Source: Plectrocnemia conspersa
Lineage: Eukaryota; Arthropoda; Insecta; Trichoptera; Polycentropodidae
NCBI GenBank assembly: GCA_009617715.1
Contig: VTFK01000148.1
Coordinates: 1,302,001-1,366,000, forward strand
Reading direction: 5' to 3'
DNA length: 64,000 nt
Below are positions 50,201-60,313 of the stretch, piece by piece (the first letter of the stretch is position 1; each line of letters starts with the position of its first letter). A model generated the notes under the pieces. The model worked only from the letters and a program-made list of their open reading frames with translations. It was not told the DNA's origin and searched no databases. The translations under genes were made by a program, and so were the position numbers.

Positions 50201-53200
50201 CTTCCTGCTGCTCTAACACACAATCTGCGCATTTTTTTGCTGTTCATGGGATCTGGGCTTCAGTTATTGTGTTATCTGAATTTTATACGGCTGTAGGTGC
50301 GAGTCCAGATTCAAAATGCGTCAAAGAGAGCCATACAAAAAGCTCAAAAGCTGCGAACGCCGACGAATCGACACTTCCGAGTTCTTAAATTTCGATACAA
50401 AGTTAGTACAGAATTGATATTTTTGTAGAATAGTTTAACAATTTTCAAGTGTTGTTTCCAACTAGCATTTGACACTTTGAACACGCGTAATTATTGACAG
50501 CTGTCTGATTGACAATGCTGTCAACATATAAAACTCGAATTGAATCATATTGTACTACGAATTATAGTCGTAAACTGAGATTCCGCGGTATTTATTTTGC
50601 ACACAAGGTATATCAGTTAGGGTAACTATATGTTCATTTTTTTAACGAGTTGAATATAATAGTATATAAATTAAACCATCTTCCCATACTGTGTTGAACG
50701 CTTTTTCTATATCGAGTAATATTTTTTTATATTTCTAGACGCGTCGTATATTTTTAACTGAGCTGATGGTCTGCGAACCCGAAGCGATAGACTACGTATT
50801 GGGTAAAGCCAGAGGAAACTTTAGAGACACCTTCATCTTGGAGCATATCAACTTCATGGGCACCGACATCTTGGGCATGCCTTACACGTTTATGAAACAA
50901 TACTTTTCCGACTGGGATCGCAGGAACGCCTACAGAATCATAGCCGGAATGAAAGACAATTATGTCGAACATGTCCATAGAAAGATTGGAAAAAGCAACA
51001 TTTTGGATGTGAAGAGTTTAGTGGAGAGATTTGTCACCGACGGCATGGGAAAATATGCGTTGAGCTTGGACTTGAACACTTTGTCGGGAGACGTCGATAT
51101 TTTCAGCATAACCGGACATAGACAGCTGCAGTTATTTGGCGTTCGCGACAATTTGGAAGCGATAGAGGTAATATTAATTTAAATTGTATTTAACTAATGG
51201 CTATACTAGCTATGCGATAGCTTTATGGGCGATTAGAAGTCTATAATGTACAAATGTTAAGATATGGAACACACTTGACTGATGTGCCTGATTTGGATCG
51301 AGGAGAACCTACCACAGAACACTGTCTAGGCGCGTACTACTTTTTGGAGTGGCCATATTGAACTTTAATTGTAAAAACATGTAACAGGATGGTGGTTGTC
51401 TTTATCACGTGTCATATTAATTATACTGTAACTCATCAACATTGTGTTGCATGACTTCTTTAAACCAGCTACATATGCAGACAATTGAAAAAAAAATTTT
51501 GTAGACCACTAGGGTAGAGTTTTGCATTGAATCCATAACTGTGGAAAAAACTTTTTTCTCGATGTTGCAAATCAATACTCTAACAAAAATTACAACATGT
51601 ACTACTTGTCATCAACTTAGTACTTTCACTGGATCAGGCTGTCTGGATGAGTAATGTTCATTATTTTTGCAACTATAATAAATAAAGGCACCGTCCGTAT
51701 TACACACTGACGCATTTGAGCCAATATAAGCCCTGAGCTTAAAAAACTCATCAAGAGCACTAGATATATCTAGTGATTCGTCCATGTAAGTCAGACAACA
51801 AATAAGTTCTTCCCTAGTTTTCATTTTCACTATACTTTACAGAGCAAAGTAAAATAACACGATAACTCACACCAGTAGTTTATTAAGTTGAATTGCAAAA
51901 TGCGAACCAGCATGAAATTTATGCAGATCAGCAATTGAAAACCATTAATAACAATATTATTAGCTTACCGGAGATATATCAAGGTAGTAAAAATTTCTTG
52001 CACAGTTTAAAGGTTTTCATTTGACTCGTCACTTGTAATATATATAGGTAAATGTTCAATTTAGTTCCTTGTGTAATACTGTTAAATTATTTTTTACATA
52101 CTTTTATACTTTATTTTTTTACTTTATACAATTTATTTATGTTAGGTGTGTCTACCGTTACTCTTCATCCTCAAGGGGTTCAGAACGTACAATGCGAAGG
52201 TCGGTATCAGAGATCTGATAACTAACAAGATCAAGAACAAGAAGATTAAGGCACCGCGCAATGAAGACTTTATTGACGGAATGTTGAGAGCGCAGAGAAA
52301 GTGCCCTGCTGCTGATAAGACCATCAACGACGATTTCGTGTACGGTTCAGCATACAGACTGTTTATCATCGTCAATGAGTTCGCCAATAATCTTTTGACG
52401 TTTGCTCTGTACGAGCTGGCCTTTAATATCGACGTCCAAACTAAGCTTATCGAAGAGATAGACAGAATCGTCCCCCGAGATTCTATGACGGAGTTCACCT
52501 ATGATCGCATGTCACACTTGAAGTATATGAAACTGGTCATGATGGAGACGCAAAGGAAATACCCTGCTATTGGAGTCAAGACTAAAGTCTGCGTACGCCC
52601 GTTCAAGTTTCCAGATACCAACGTGACTGTGCCCCGACACTGCGTTGTAATAATACCCGTTTTGGGTATTCATCGCGATTCTGAATTTTATGCTGAACCG
52701 GAAGTCTTCAAACCGGAAAGATTCTTGGTATCATCTACTAATAATGACAGAAGAACGTATTATTTTCCATTCGGAGACAGCCAGGAAAATACTGTTGGTA
52801 TGTATTAAGTAATTTATATCCATATGTGTACAAACTTGCGATTCTTATGTATTTTATTTTAATTCGGGAGATGTTGTAAATTCCCCTTTGTGTAAAAGGA
52901 AAGGATATAACTATATATTATTTAAAAATAAGTTATAGAACTGTTTTTGCTGGTATCTATTTAAAAAGTTACAATTCTGATTTAAATTACATAAGTTATT
53001 GAATCCACAATAACCACTCTTCATTTCGTTTCATTTTATATTAAGATCTTCCTAAAAAAATTAATATTAAATAAATTAAAAGTTTTGATTTAGTCATTCA
53101 TAATTTAAGTAGTTTGTAGAGTAAAATAACAGTATTTAATTGTTGCCATTCGTAGACTAAGAGATTGCATTTGAATTGTATTCAGCAATAAAAAAAATTT

Positions 53201-53429
53201 GACATGATATTCTATATAATACTTTATTTTTTTTACAGTTTCCGAGCTGGGAAGATTCCATTTCATGATTGCGTTGACTTATATCCTTAAGGATTACACA
53301 GTAGAGCCATGCTACATGACTGTTCCTGACATTGAGTTTGATACGAAGTGCATTTTCACCACCAACAAAAAGAAAATTTACTTGAACTTCGTAAAGAGAG
53401 ACAAGAAAAAATACTGCCGTTTCAACTAA
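46999..53429 (+). CDS. Cytochrome P450-like protein lacking the heme-ligand cysteine, 4 exons, 507 aa
   Basis: Exons 46999-47250, 50739-51167, 52146-52797 and 53239-53429 join in phase through GT-AG introns. Residues about 8-36 are an N-terminal membrane anchor, so an ER location is likely. Residues 300-318 align with the I helix (NEFANN, then LTFALYELA), but the usual (A/G)Gx(E/D)T(T/S) is replaced and its Thr lost. ETQR at 361-364 is the K-helix ExxR; PERF at 417-420 is present. The heme loop reads PFGDSQENTV(V): Thr443 occupies the Cys position and Val445 the Gly position. The C-helix WxxxR is not apparent. The nearest family is the clan-3 CYP6/CYP9-like group, by FALYELA, ETxRKYP and PERF. 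With no thiolate ligand it should not work as a monooxygenase. The open frame and good splice sites argue for a pseudoenzyme over a dead gene. AATAAA lies at 53620. Confidence 0.93.
47868..47990 (+). mobile_element. LINE reverse-transcriptase scrap
   Basis: Reads GITQGSNQ and, one frame over, LFINDINKVIRNSKFLIFTDD. These are the (V/I)xQGS and F(A/T)DD motifs of Jockey-like RT. The copy is frameshifted. Confidence 0.65.
48219..48252. repeat. Dispersed motif CAGGTTA(T)CCCCAATGC (copy 2 of 3)
   Basis: CCAACAGGTTATCCCCAATG with following CGTCAC, in the same orientation as 36650. An A-rich tail follows. Confidence 0.55.
48410..49430 (-). mobile_element. Mariner relic (DD34D-type)
   Basis: The minus strand at 48798-49064 reads RNVIGDKAWVYNYEPELKQ, then QWHSNGTPPPKKCRNQ. 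This matches the mariner stretch around the first catalytic Asp (GDE-T/S-WVYxYDPExKxQSxQW). The usual ET after the Asp is KA. The remainder is scrambled by shifts, and the boundaries are estimates. Confidence 0.7.
49540..50530 (-). mobile_element. Tc1/mariner-superfamily relic (copy 2 of the family at 20285)
   Basis: Minus-strand pieces match copy 1: SIRRRSQLLS, ALHIGCNIGCFA, KVPRLYYF, PPRSCNYTSLDF and a PPEIYEKVFERIG tail. The complement of 50494-50520 has CAGACAGCTGTCAATAAT, as in copy 1, and the terminal region has AGTTTCCGAAC. Multiple stops and shifts. Confidence 0.75.
50655..50728 (-). mobile_element. LINE RT scrap directly before the P450-like exon 2 acceptor
   Basis: The complement reads LLDIEKAFNTVWEDGLIYIL, the Asp-containing LDxxKAFDTVWxxGL motif of LINE reverse transcriptases. 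The splice acceptor lies at 50737-50738, so sequence within the branch-point range appears LINE-derived. Confidence 0.65.
50739..51167 (+). CDS. P450-like exon 2 (B to F/G region)
   Basis: 143 codons, phase 0 on both sides. ELMVCEPEAIDYVL matches the beta1/B-helix region (xLLVxDPExIxxVL). The C-helix region around PYTFMKQYFSDW lacks the Trp and Arg of WxxxR in my alignment. Confidence 0.9.
51168..52145 (+). other. P450-like intron 2
   Basis: 978 bp, GTAATA...TTAG. On the minus strand at 51612-51830 a 72-codon frame (MKMKTREELICCLTYMDE and onward) is cysteine-containing and not low-complexity, but I do not recognise it. It may be a transposon remnant. Confidence 0.7.
52146..52797 (+). CDS. 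P450-like exon 3 (I helix to heme loop)
   Basis: 217 codons plus one base. Holds the degenerate I helix (52362-52418), ExxR (52545-52556), PERF (52623 + 771 region, ending near 53405 in protein order residue 420, i.e. genomic 52713-52724... read as residues 417-420 of this exon) and the start of the heme loop PFGDSQENT, with the Thr codon ACT at 52791-52793. Donor GTATGT. Confidence 0.93.
52798..53238 (+). other. P450-like intron 3, inside the heme-loop codon
   Basis: 441 bp, GTATGT...TTTTACAG. It splits the codon that aligns with the Gly of the CxG motif. No alternative exon encoding a CxG heme loop is visible in it. Confidence 0.8.
53239..53429 (+). CDS. P450-like exon 4 (L helix and C-terminus)
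   Basis: Acceptor TTTTTTTTACAG. The split codon G|TT gives Val where CxG needs Gly; then SELGRFHFMIALTYIL replaces the usual xRFA...L helix. It ends with the lysine-rich tail KRDKKKYCRFN and TAA. Confidence 0.9.
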
Positions 53430-53619
53430 TTATATATTATATCTTAAGATATTTAGACAACCAAAAGTTGCACTAGAATTAACTACACAGTAATTTTATA
53501 TGCTGTATGAAAATGGTAACTAGTATTTAAAACTGTTACATTAGATTTAATTGAAAACATCCTAGATTTTGTATGTTATATAATATCAAGTAATCTAGTA
53601 GACCTAATCAGTATTTCTC

Positions 53620-53625
53620 AATAAA
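53620..53625 (+). terminator. Probable poly(A) signal of the P450-like gene
   Basis: AATAAA about 190 bases after the stop codon, followed by a T-rich stretch. Confidence 0.6.
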
Positions 53626-53917
53626 GTTATAAAATATATTCAGTTTTACATTAATTGAGTATCATATTTATGTTATAAGAACTTATCCACACTTTTTGCA
53701 AATAAATTATATAAAAATTTTGAATCTACAAAACTATAAAGAAGACGTGGCTTTGATAATATAATAAAAACACACATGTCACATTTACTTACTTTTAAAA
53801 AAGGCAAATAGCCATTCATTATTATTGGTCATTATTAATAACACAAATAGATAACAATTATCCTCATTATTTTATGATTAAGAATTAAAGAATTATTGTT
53901 GTAACATATAAATCACA

Positions 53918-54150
53918 CGCTTATAGCGCTCACCATTGATGGTTATAGTCAAACCTTCATCATTTTCAAAAAAAAAAGGCCCAATGACGCTACCTTACGC
54001 TTATAGCGCTCACCATTGATGGTTATAGTCCAACCTTCATAATTTTCAAAAAAAGAAAGGCCCAATGACGCTACCTTACCACAATGCGCCCCAAACCAGT
54101 TATTTTTTGGGCATGTTATGGTCTTTGATGAATCACATGAGAATTTCTTT
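53918..54150 (-). mobile_element. Tc1/mariner fragment (copy 3) with an 80-bp tandem duplication
   Basis: TTATAGCGCTCACCATTGAT and the following 60 bases (to CTACCTTACGC) occur at 53921 and again at 54001, with few differences. The sequence corresponds to the part of copy 2 around 49965-50110 (TATAGCGCTCACC, TGACGC, ACAATGCGC). It lies just 3' of the P450-like gene. Confidence 0.75.
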
Positions 54151-55307
54151 CGTCAAGCGGTTTTTTGTGTTTCTTGTTGTTCTTCAGTATGTTTCGCTTT
54201 TTCTTCCTGAGTTAAGAGACGCTGTTGCCTGCATTTAATAGTACCTGAAATATAATAAAATCACCGTTAGTTAGGATTAAAAAAAAAGGTTTGAATATCA
54301 TCTTAATACTATAATTAAAATTATGTGTGAGTCTAACAGACTAACTTCCAGACGCCGTAATTTGTCAAAAATATCCTGAAGGCAAAGCATGAAGCTTACA
54401 TATGCACAACAGTCTTTAAATCTTTAAGTCAAGATTAAAGATTTATAAATTTGAAGGACGCATATTTTTAAGCAATGATTAAATAGCAGAGAAGATACTT
54501 TTACTACTCTCTACTGCATCAAACATGCAATTAATAATCTTCTTATATGATAATTGTTCTAAGACCGTAACTATATACATTGTAGAATTATAGTACTTAT
54601 TTACATAGAAATGAAGTCTTTTATCAAATAATATAAAAAATTATTCTGATCAATCAGAAAAGAACAATTATTTTAAATTACTATAGATGCATAATTTTGG
54701 AAAATTTGTATCGATTTACCTTCATAAACAAAATACACTCACTCACTCACTGTCGAATGCATCTAATGACGTTTTCTTTCCGAGTTCTTTGCTCAGTCGT
54801 AAAAAAAAATTTTAATAGTTAAATTAAAATAAAAATGATGGCCAATAATGCAATGACAGCCATGATGATTTCTCATTTCATATTATTTGTAAAAGTTATT
54901 GTTAACTAAAATAGAGTGGCTTGGATATGAATCACACTTGCGTTTAATAATGTACGGTGACGCTGCGGAGTTGCAGCAAATTACATATAAAAATATTTAC
55001 AATAATAACATTAACGGCTGCGAGTACCTGAATGTAAATAAGACAAACCTATCCGGCAGGTGGTTAAAAAGTCAGATAGTTGTGTTTATTGGAGGTGTGA
55101 TACTTCAAATAATAATTAATAATTAAGTGGCAAAGTGCGCGCTAGGTGATTATACACGGGACACAATGTTCTCGAGCAGTCTTAGAGGCTTTATTGAATA
55201 GTATTCCTATAATCTGCTGGAATTTAAAGCCCAATTGAAATACGACATCCAAATCAGTTACTACTTCCGTGCAATAAAGCACATTGATATTTATTTCATA
55301 TTAAAAA

Positions 55308-55560
55308 TTAAGTAGAGATTGACTGAGTGACATTTTTTGATGCTAAATGGTAATTTATTAGCGGATGACCATGTAAGTGATTTTCAGCATCAAATTGAAG
55401 TTTTATACAATCTTTATTAGAATCAATTTTATGGAATACTTGAAGGTCATCGCGAAAAAGTATGAATTCGCAATAACGAATAAATGTATTATTATTAATA
55501 AATAGAAGAAACATTAATGGGACAAAATTAGAACCTTGAGAAATTCTTAATATAGCAATG
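55308..55560 (-). mobile_element. LINE reverse-transcriptase fragment
   Basis: The complement reads LRISQGSNF, then MFLLFINNNTFI and FILFRDDLQVFHKIDS, similar to the 21402-21570 fragment (FADDLKVFIKIDS). The FADD motif is altered to FRDD here. Confidence 0.65.
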
Positions 55561-55769
55561 TATTCAGACGACTTGTGTTGTCCATATTGAACATAAACAA
55601 CGTCATTGTTTGTTTTTAAAATGTTTATTTCATTTTAAAAACAATGTCATTGAAATATATTATTTATAAAGAAAGAGTTGAAATAATTGTAAGGCTACCC
55701 TTTATAACAAAAGCAAAAAAGTTTGCATGTAAAAGCAATAATATTGTTATATGAGGAGAAAAAACAACT

Positions 55770-55835
55770 TACATATATGTGTATATGTATATATATGTAT
55801 AAACATATACACATACATATAGATATACATATACA
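55770..55835. repeat. TATACATA/TATATGTA alternating repeat
   Basis: Alternating purine-pyrimidine tract with mirrored halves (ATATGTGTATATG and CATATACACATAC). It can form a hairpin. Microsatellite-like. Confidence 0.6.
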
Positions 55836-57389
55836 GTTGCCAAAATGGTATGGGTAGTCCCACAATAGCATATGTTGAAAACATAAAGAAACCGGCATTT
55901 TAGGCAACGACGAAGATGAAGAGCGAAACTCAATATGATTGGTTCCGTAGCCTTCAAAACATTCAATTCAGATATAAGTCAGGAGCAGCTTGAAGAAAAT
56001 TTGACAATCAGTCGATTGATCATGAGAGCCACAATTACATGACGAGGTACAATTGGGCCAATCGGATAAATCAATTATTTCTTCAAATTGATAGACAAAA
56101 CTTTTGATTCAAAGCAAATTGTTTATATCAGCTCTAGGAAAGCATCTAAACAGACTTGTTGATGCACCTGAGCAGTCAGTGGTGGAAAGAACGACCATTT
56201 TTTATCATCTGTTTAGTAAATTACACATTATATTAGACTATAAGCATGAACACATAATGTTGATGTGTAATCTATTGCTATCATAAGATAATTAAACGCA
56301 AATGTCATTATTATAGAAGACATGTCTTAAAAAATAAAAGGAAATAAATTCACTATATGGTTAACCTTTTCAATAGCAGTAGGCGCAGACTTTTTAGGGT
56401 ATATGTTTACATATACTAATATCTGTTTTAATAATGTATAACTATATATTGCTCTATTAACGTTAAGGGCATAAAAGTTATTTTGTAGAGCAATGAGACT
56501 GTTGTGTGTATAAAATATATTTAATTGAAAATGAGTATTATTTAATGATAAATCTATATTATATGAAAAAGACGTATGTTACGCCATGAACGGTTATTTA
56601 TAAAATTTTACCATAAAACTACAGACGGTTCACTTTTAGCACAATATTAAAAATTTACTTTTTTTGTGAAATTGTACGTAAAAAATAAGTAGTAGTTTAT
56701 TTACCTGATTTAAATTCATAGATAAATATATTTTTGGTCCCTTGTAGAATAAATAGATGGCATAAATTAGGTACGAATTCATTCTACCAGAACTATTTTG
56801 CGGTTATAAACAAACGCCAGTGACATTTCAATTGCATTATTGCCAGTGCAAAAAATATAAACGGCCAGAATAAATATTAGATGTTAAAAATTTATATGAA
56901 TTGCTCGAAATTTATGATAAATGGTTCAAATTTAAATTGCATTAATAAGCATTTATATTAAATGAAATAATTTATATTAAAACAATAATTCTGTATTTTA
57001 ACCTTTAGTTCAGTTTTATGTTGCCAAACGGTTAGCACAGTAATACATGATCGTCATCAAGATGCTTTAGGGCTAATTGTTTGGTTGGGCTAGCAACATT
57101 GTCAGATGTCAGCAAAACAAGCCAAGCTTGATTTACGACGCCGATCTGTCGTTATTCCCGCTTCGTTCGTTATTCTGAGTACCTTCGCGTCCTATATACA
57201 ATTAAATAGATTCGTTGTAAATTCACTGAGAGTTATTCATGGTATTTATAATGTTTTGACCAACACTCGCTCGCACCTAACATGTTTTGGTACAAGCGAA
57301 ATATTTTTTTGGATATTTTTCAAATAAACAACTTATTGTTCATTATTATTTATAAATGTTAAATTATATTTTTTTAATTAACATGATCG

Positions 57390-57650
57390 TCCTATATTTT
57401 AATTCGGATCATTTTATATTTTTATTCTGACCGTATGCTACTTTTATTCTAACCATTTAAATTTATTCTGACCCTAAATAATATCATCATAACTATTCAT
57501 AATTTTTATTTTCATCTTATGTTATTTTTATTCTAATCATTCGATGTAAATTAAACCATGAATAATATAATTATGATCAGTCTGTTAATACAAATCTGAC
57601 CGGGATATATATTTTATTCTGATCAAAACTTGATTTAAATTCTGACCATT
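57390..57650. repeat. Degenerate repeat of TTTATTCTGACC
   Basis: About seven or eight irregularly spaced units of TTTATTCT(G/A)A(C/T)C occur in roughly 260 bases, all in the same orientation. Spacing is not constant, so the array is old or not a simple satellite. Confidence 0.55.
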
Positions 57651-58544
57651 TATTTTGTTGCCTTATTTAAATGTACAAAAGCGTAAATTTAATTTTTGAT
57701 AAACATTTAATAAAAATTGTAATATCTTTTTTTAAATTTGAGTATTTGAGGAATTTCAATTAGGCTGATTTTACTCCATGAGAAAAATAAATAATATTAG
57801 AAAAATATGATAATTGGTTTCATTAGAACTAGGCACCGCTCTGATCAAGATCTATAAAAATATACTTTACTCTTCATTAAAAAATAGTTTAATTATTATT
57901 GTTGTTTTTATTTATTTGGTACATGCTCGTTACAAATGTCGGTATGGCCAAGAGACGCTTGGACAAAGCCGAGCGTGAATATCTTACCTTTTTTATACTG
58001 CTGGTCTCTGTACTACGCGGATGCGGTGATGAACCTGCGTATAGTGCTACGTAGAAAATAAAATAAATGAATAAAACTAAGTATATTGCTGATTCCTTGA
58101 TCCTCGATAAAACGGCCTTCCCACGTGGGTGAACATATACACATATGAAAAAGAAACCGTGGATTTAGATGTCCTATTTTAAGAATAATATTAATATACT
58201 GACGTGAAATTCCCGTTCGAAACAAAGCTGGTGAGCTAGAGCTACTTATTGGTGATTACAATATTGATATTTTCGTAGTCACCAAGACTTTTTTAAAATC
58301 TATCGTTGTAACATGACAGGCGAATGTGTTACGATAGGGTAAACCAGTAGTACTGAGTATTTGATTTATCATCATATTGGTATTGATTCAGTACATCAAG
58401 TACATAAATAATATCTACATGTATGTACTAAAATACCATACTAAAAATCTGGGAATCAATGACATATTTTATTAATTATAATATTTTATTATAGTTATTA
58501 TTCAATAATTATCATATTGCAGCTGAGGTCGGTTTTTAATTATA

Positions 58545-58640
58545 ATGCATCTGCTGCGGGACTCAAACCCGTGGCCTCTGGATTTTCGTTAGTGTTTAGT
58601 CTAGTTTTGTGCCGTATTATATACATTGTGGGGTGCGTAA
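58545..58640 (-). repeat. Possible tRNA-derived SINE remnant
   Basis: The complement contains GGGTTTGAGTCCCGCAGCAG, close to a tRNA T-arm/B-box (GGTTCGANTCC) with a 5-bp-type GGG...CCC stem. No convincing A box or cloverleaf precedes it. Weak. Confidence 0.3.
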
Positions 58641-59498
58641 ACGACCCCATACGTTGGAGGGTATCATAAGAATGCGAGCGTAATTCTTGACGGCTGTTAG
58701 GTCCGTGGGCCCCGTTCGCGAGATTTCAGACGCGCATGTTGCGTGTCTCTTGACTGATGCTATGAATGTAAATGTTTTAACGGTATCCTGTACCGATTTT
58801 ATTTGTCTCGTTTGGTTTATAACTTTGTTGAAGTGTTTATTTTTTAATAATTTTGAAACGATGAAGTTTATTAACTTGTTTTATTACTGCTAATAACATT
58901 TTTAATTGATCCGATTAAGTAGTTTAATTAAAAATATATTTATCTAAATTATACATATAACTTATGACACTATATGGTCAATCGGACAAATCACAGCGAA
59001 GATGACTTCTTTGAAAGGGATATAATTTTTTTTTATATTATTGTCTCATTATGCTAATTATTTTGTCGCTTATTCTATGGGATGAATAATTAACATCACC
59101 ATTACCTGCATTACGAAATAAAATTATAAAATCATAAAGTCATAAGACAGCAAATTATTTATCCTGGTCGAATCTTCATTTGTATCATGCTTAGGCTTTA
59201 CATATGTCTTGGTTTCACATATCGGTCCCAGTGTTATCTGGATTTTCCTGGTTTTATACCATCGGTTCTGGTCTCACAAAATTTCCAAGATGCCATTCTT
59301 TTCAACTTAGCATCTAAAAATGCAAAAATATTCGCATAATCTTGCTCTATAAATACCAATCTTAGACTTAATTTTTCTGTTGCATCCGTTCTTTGTAATA
59401 CAATTGATTTAATATGGTCTTAGTTGATAGTTCGCCACTGCTTGGAAGAGCCTTGTACAAACATAATCTTTAAATATTGTTGCTATTTATTATCTATA

Positions 59499-59729
59499 AT
59501 GTCAGATACAAACATCTCTCTTATAAATAAATACAATGGAACGGGCGGGACAAAACCCATGCTGTTGGTCCAACAAAACTTGACGAAATTGATTGAAGAC
59601 ATAATCACATCGAATAAATTATCAGGATCTGTCACCACTGTGACTGAGGTAAAGTTATTATTGCACAATTTGTCACCCTTTTTTATGGGTGTTGTGCATT
59701 TTCAAAGATCAGGAAATGATGAGAATTAA
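59499..59729 (+). CDS. Unrecognised 76-codon ORF upstream of Gbeta76C
   Basis: The stretch from MSDTNISLINKYNG to SGNDEN is compositionally protein-like (mixed charge, no low complexity, LTKLIEDIITSNKLSG looks helical), in contrast to the shadow frames around it. I do not recognise a family. Downstream the frame is broken, but further protein-like scraps (ETIEWNAKQMEILREIV near 59895-59950) continue to about 59990. It could be the start of a degraded retroelement gag-like frame or a host exon. No splice evidence was tested. Confidence 0.25.
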   Translation: MSDTNISLINKYNGTGGTKPMLLVQQNLTKLIEDIITSNKLSGSVTTVTEVKLLLHNLSPFFMGVVHFQRSGNDEN

Positions 59730-60237
59730 ATCAAAAATACGTTTGAAGGGAGCAGCGAGACTGACTTCGTCGCACTTCAAAATGAAATCGGAAACTAAAT
59801 CAGGCCCTAAAAGAACGCGCCCGTCCCTCGAAACCGTATTTAGGATCTGAGCTTTCATTTTCCTTGATAGTCAGTACCTAAGATCAAATACAAGAAGAAG
59901 GAAACGATCGAGTGGAATGCAAAACAGATGGAAATATTGCGTGAAATAGTCAGGAATAATAGACAGACTCGCGTTGTATGGGACGTCTGGTCACCTTTCA
60001 AAACTTGTCGATGTTATCGACCTTTACAAATGTAGGGCACGTATTACAATATGCTTAATCCTTTGGACTCATATACAGAATACAAGTTATTTAGGGGGGG
60101 TTATTATATTTTACAACATGCTGCATACGGTTTTAATTTAATAAAGCCCTAGAAATGCACTTTTTTATTCTATTTTACAATCCCATTAGTCAAATGAGAT
60201 TAGCCGACCGACTTGGAGCGGTGGCCGAGCAAGATTT

Positions 60238-60243
60238 TCAGTC
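60238..60243 (+). promoter_or_regulatory. Initiator-like TCAGTC before Gbeta76C
   Basis: TCAGTC, the arthropod initiator consensus TCA(G/T)T(T/C), gives a start at about 60240 and a 74-base 5' UTR. The surrounding 100 bases are GC-richer than the background. No TATA box and no clear downstream promoter element was seen. Confidence 0.4.
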
Positions 60244-60313
60244 GTTCTCTTGCCACGGTCGGATATTGTCCTTTTGCGAATTGTTGTTCCGTAGTTGAAC
60301 CCCAGCTGCGAAA

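Larger units (their letters stand above)
47251..50738 (+). other. P450-like intron 1 with transposon relics
   Basis: A 3.5-kb intron. It carries a LINE scrap at 47868-47990, a dispersed motif at 48219-48252, a mariner relic at about 48410-49430, a second Tc1/mariner-like relic at about 49540-50520 (minus strand), and a LINE RT scrap ending about 10 bases before the exon 2 acceptor. Confidence 0.8.
53640..60230. other. Intergenic region between the P450-like gene and Gbeta76C
   Basis: Mostly AT-rich. It holds a tandemly duplicated Tc1/mariner fragment (53918-54150), a LINE fragment (55308-55560), a TATACATA-type repeat near 55770-55835, a degenerate TTATTCTGACC repeat (57390-57650), a possible tRNA-derived SINE remnant near 58550 and an unknown ORF at 59499-59729. 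No host gene was recognised. Confidence 0.5.

Noticed and set aside
52770..52800. The missing cysteine explained by a single sequencing error or a wrong splice site
   Set aside because: ACT to a Cys codon needs at least two base changes. The frame and splice signals on both sides are strong, and I find no alternative exon with a CxG heme loop in intron 3.
46999..53429. Calling the P450-like gene a pseudogene
   Set aside because: No stop, frameshift or damaged splice site in 1524 coding bases. The changes are concentrated in catalytic motifs while fold motifs are kept. It is therefore treated as coding, pending expression data.
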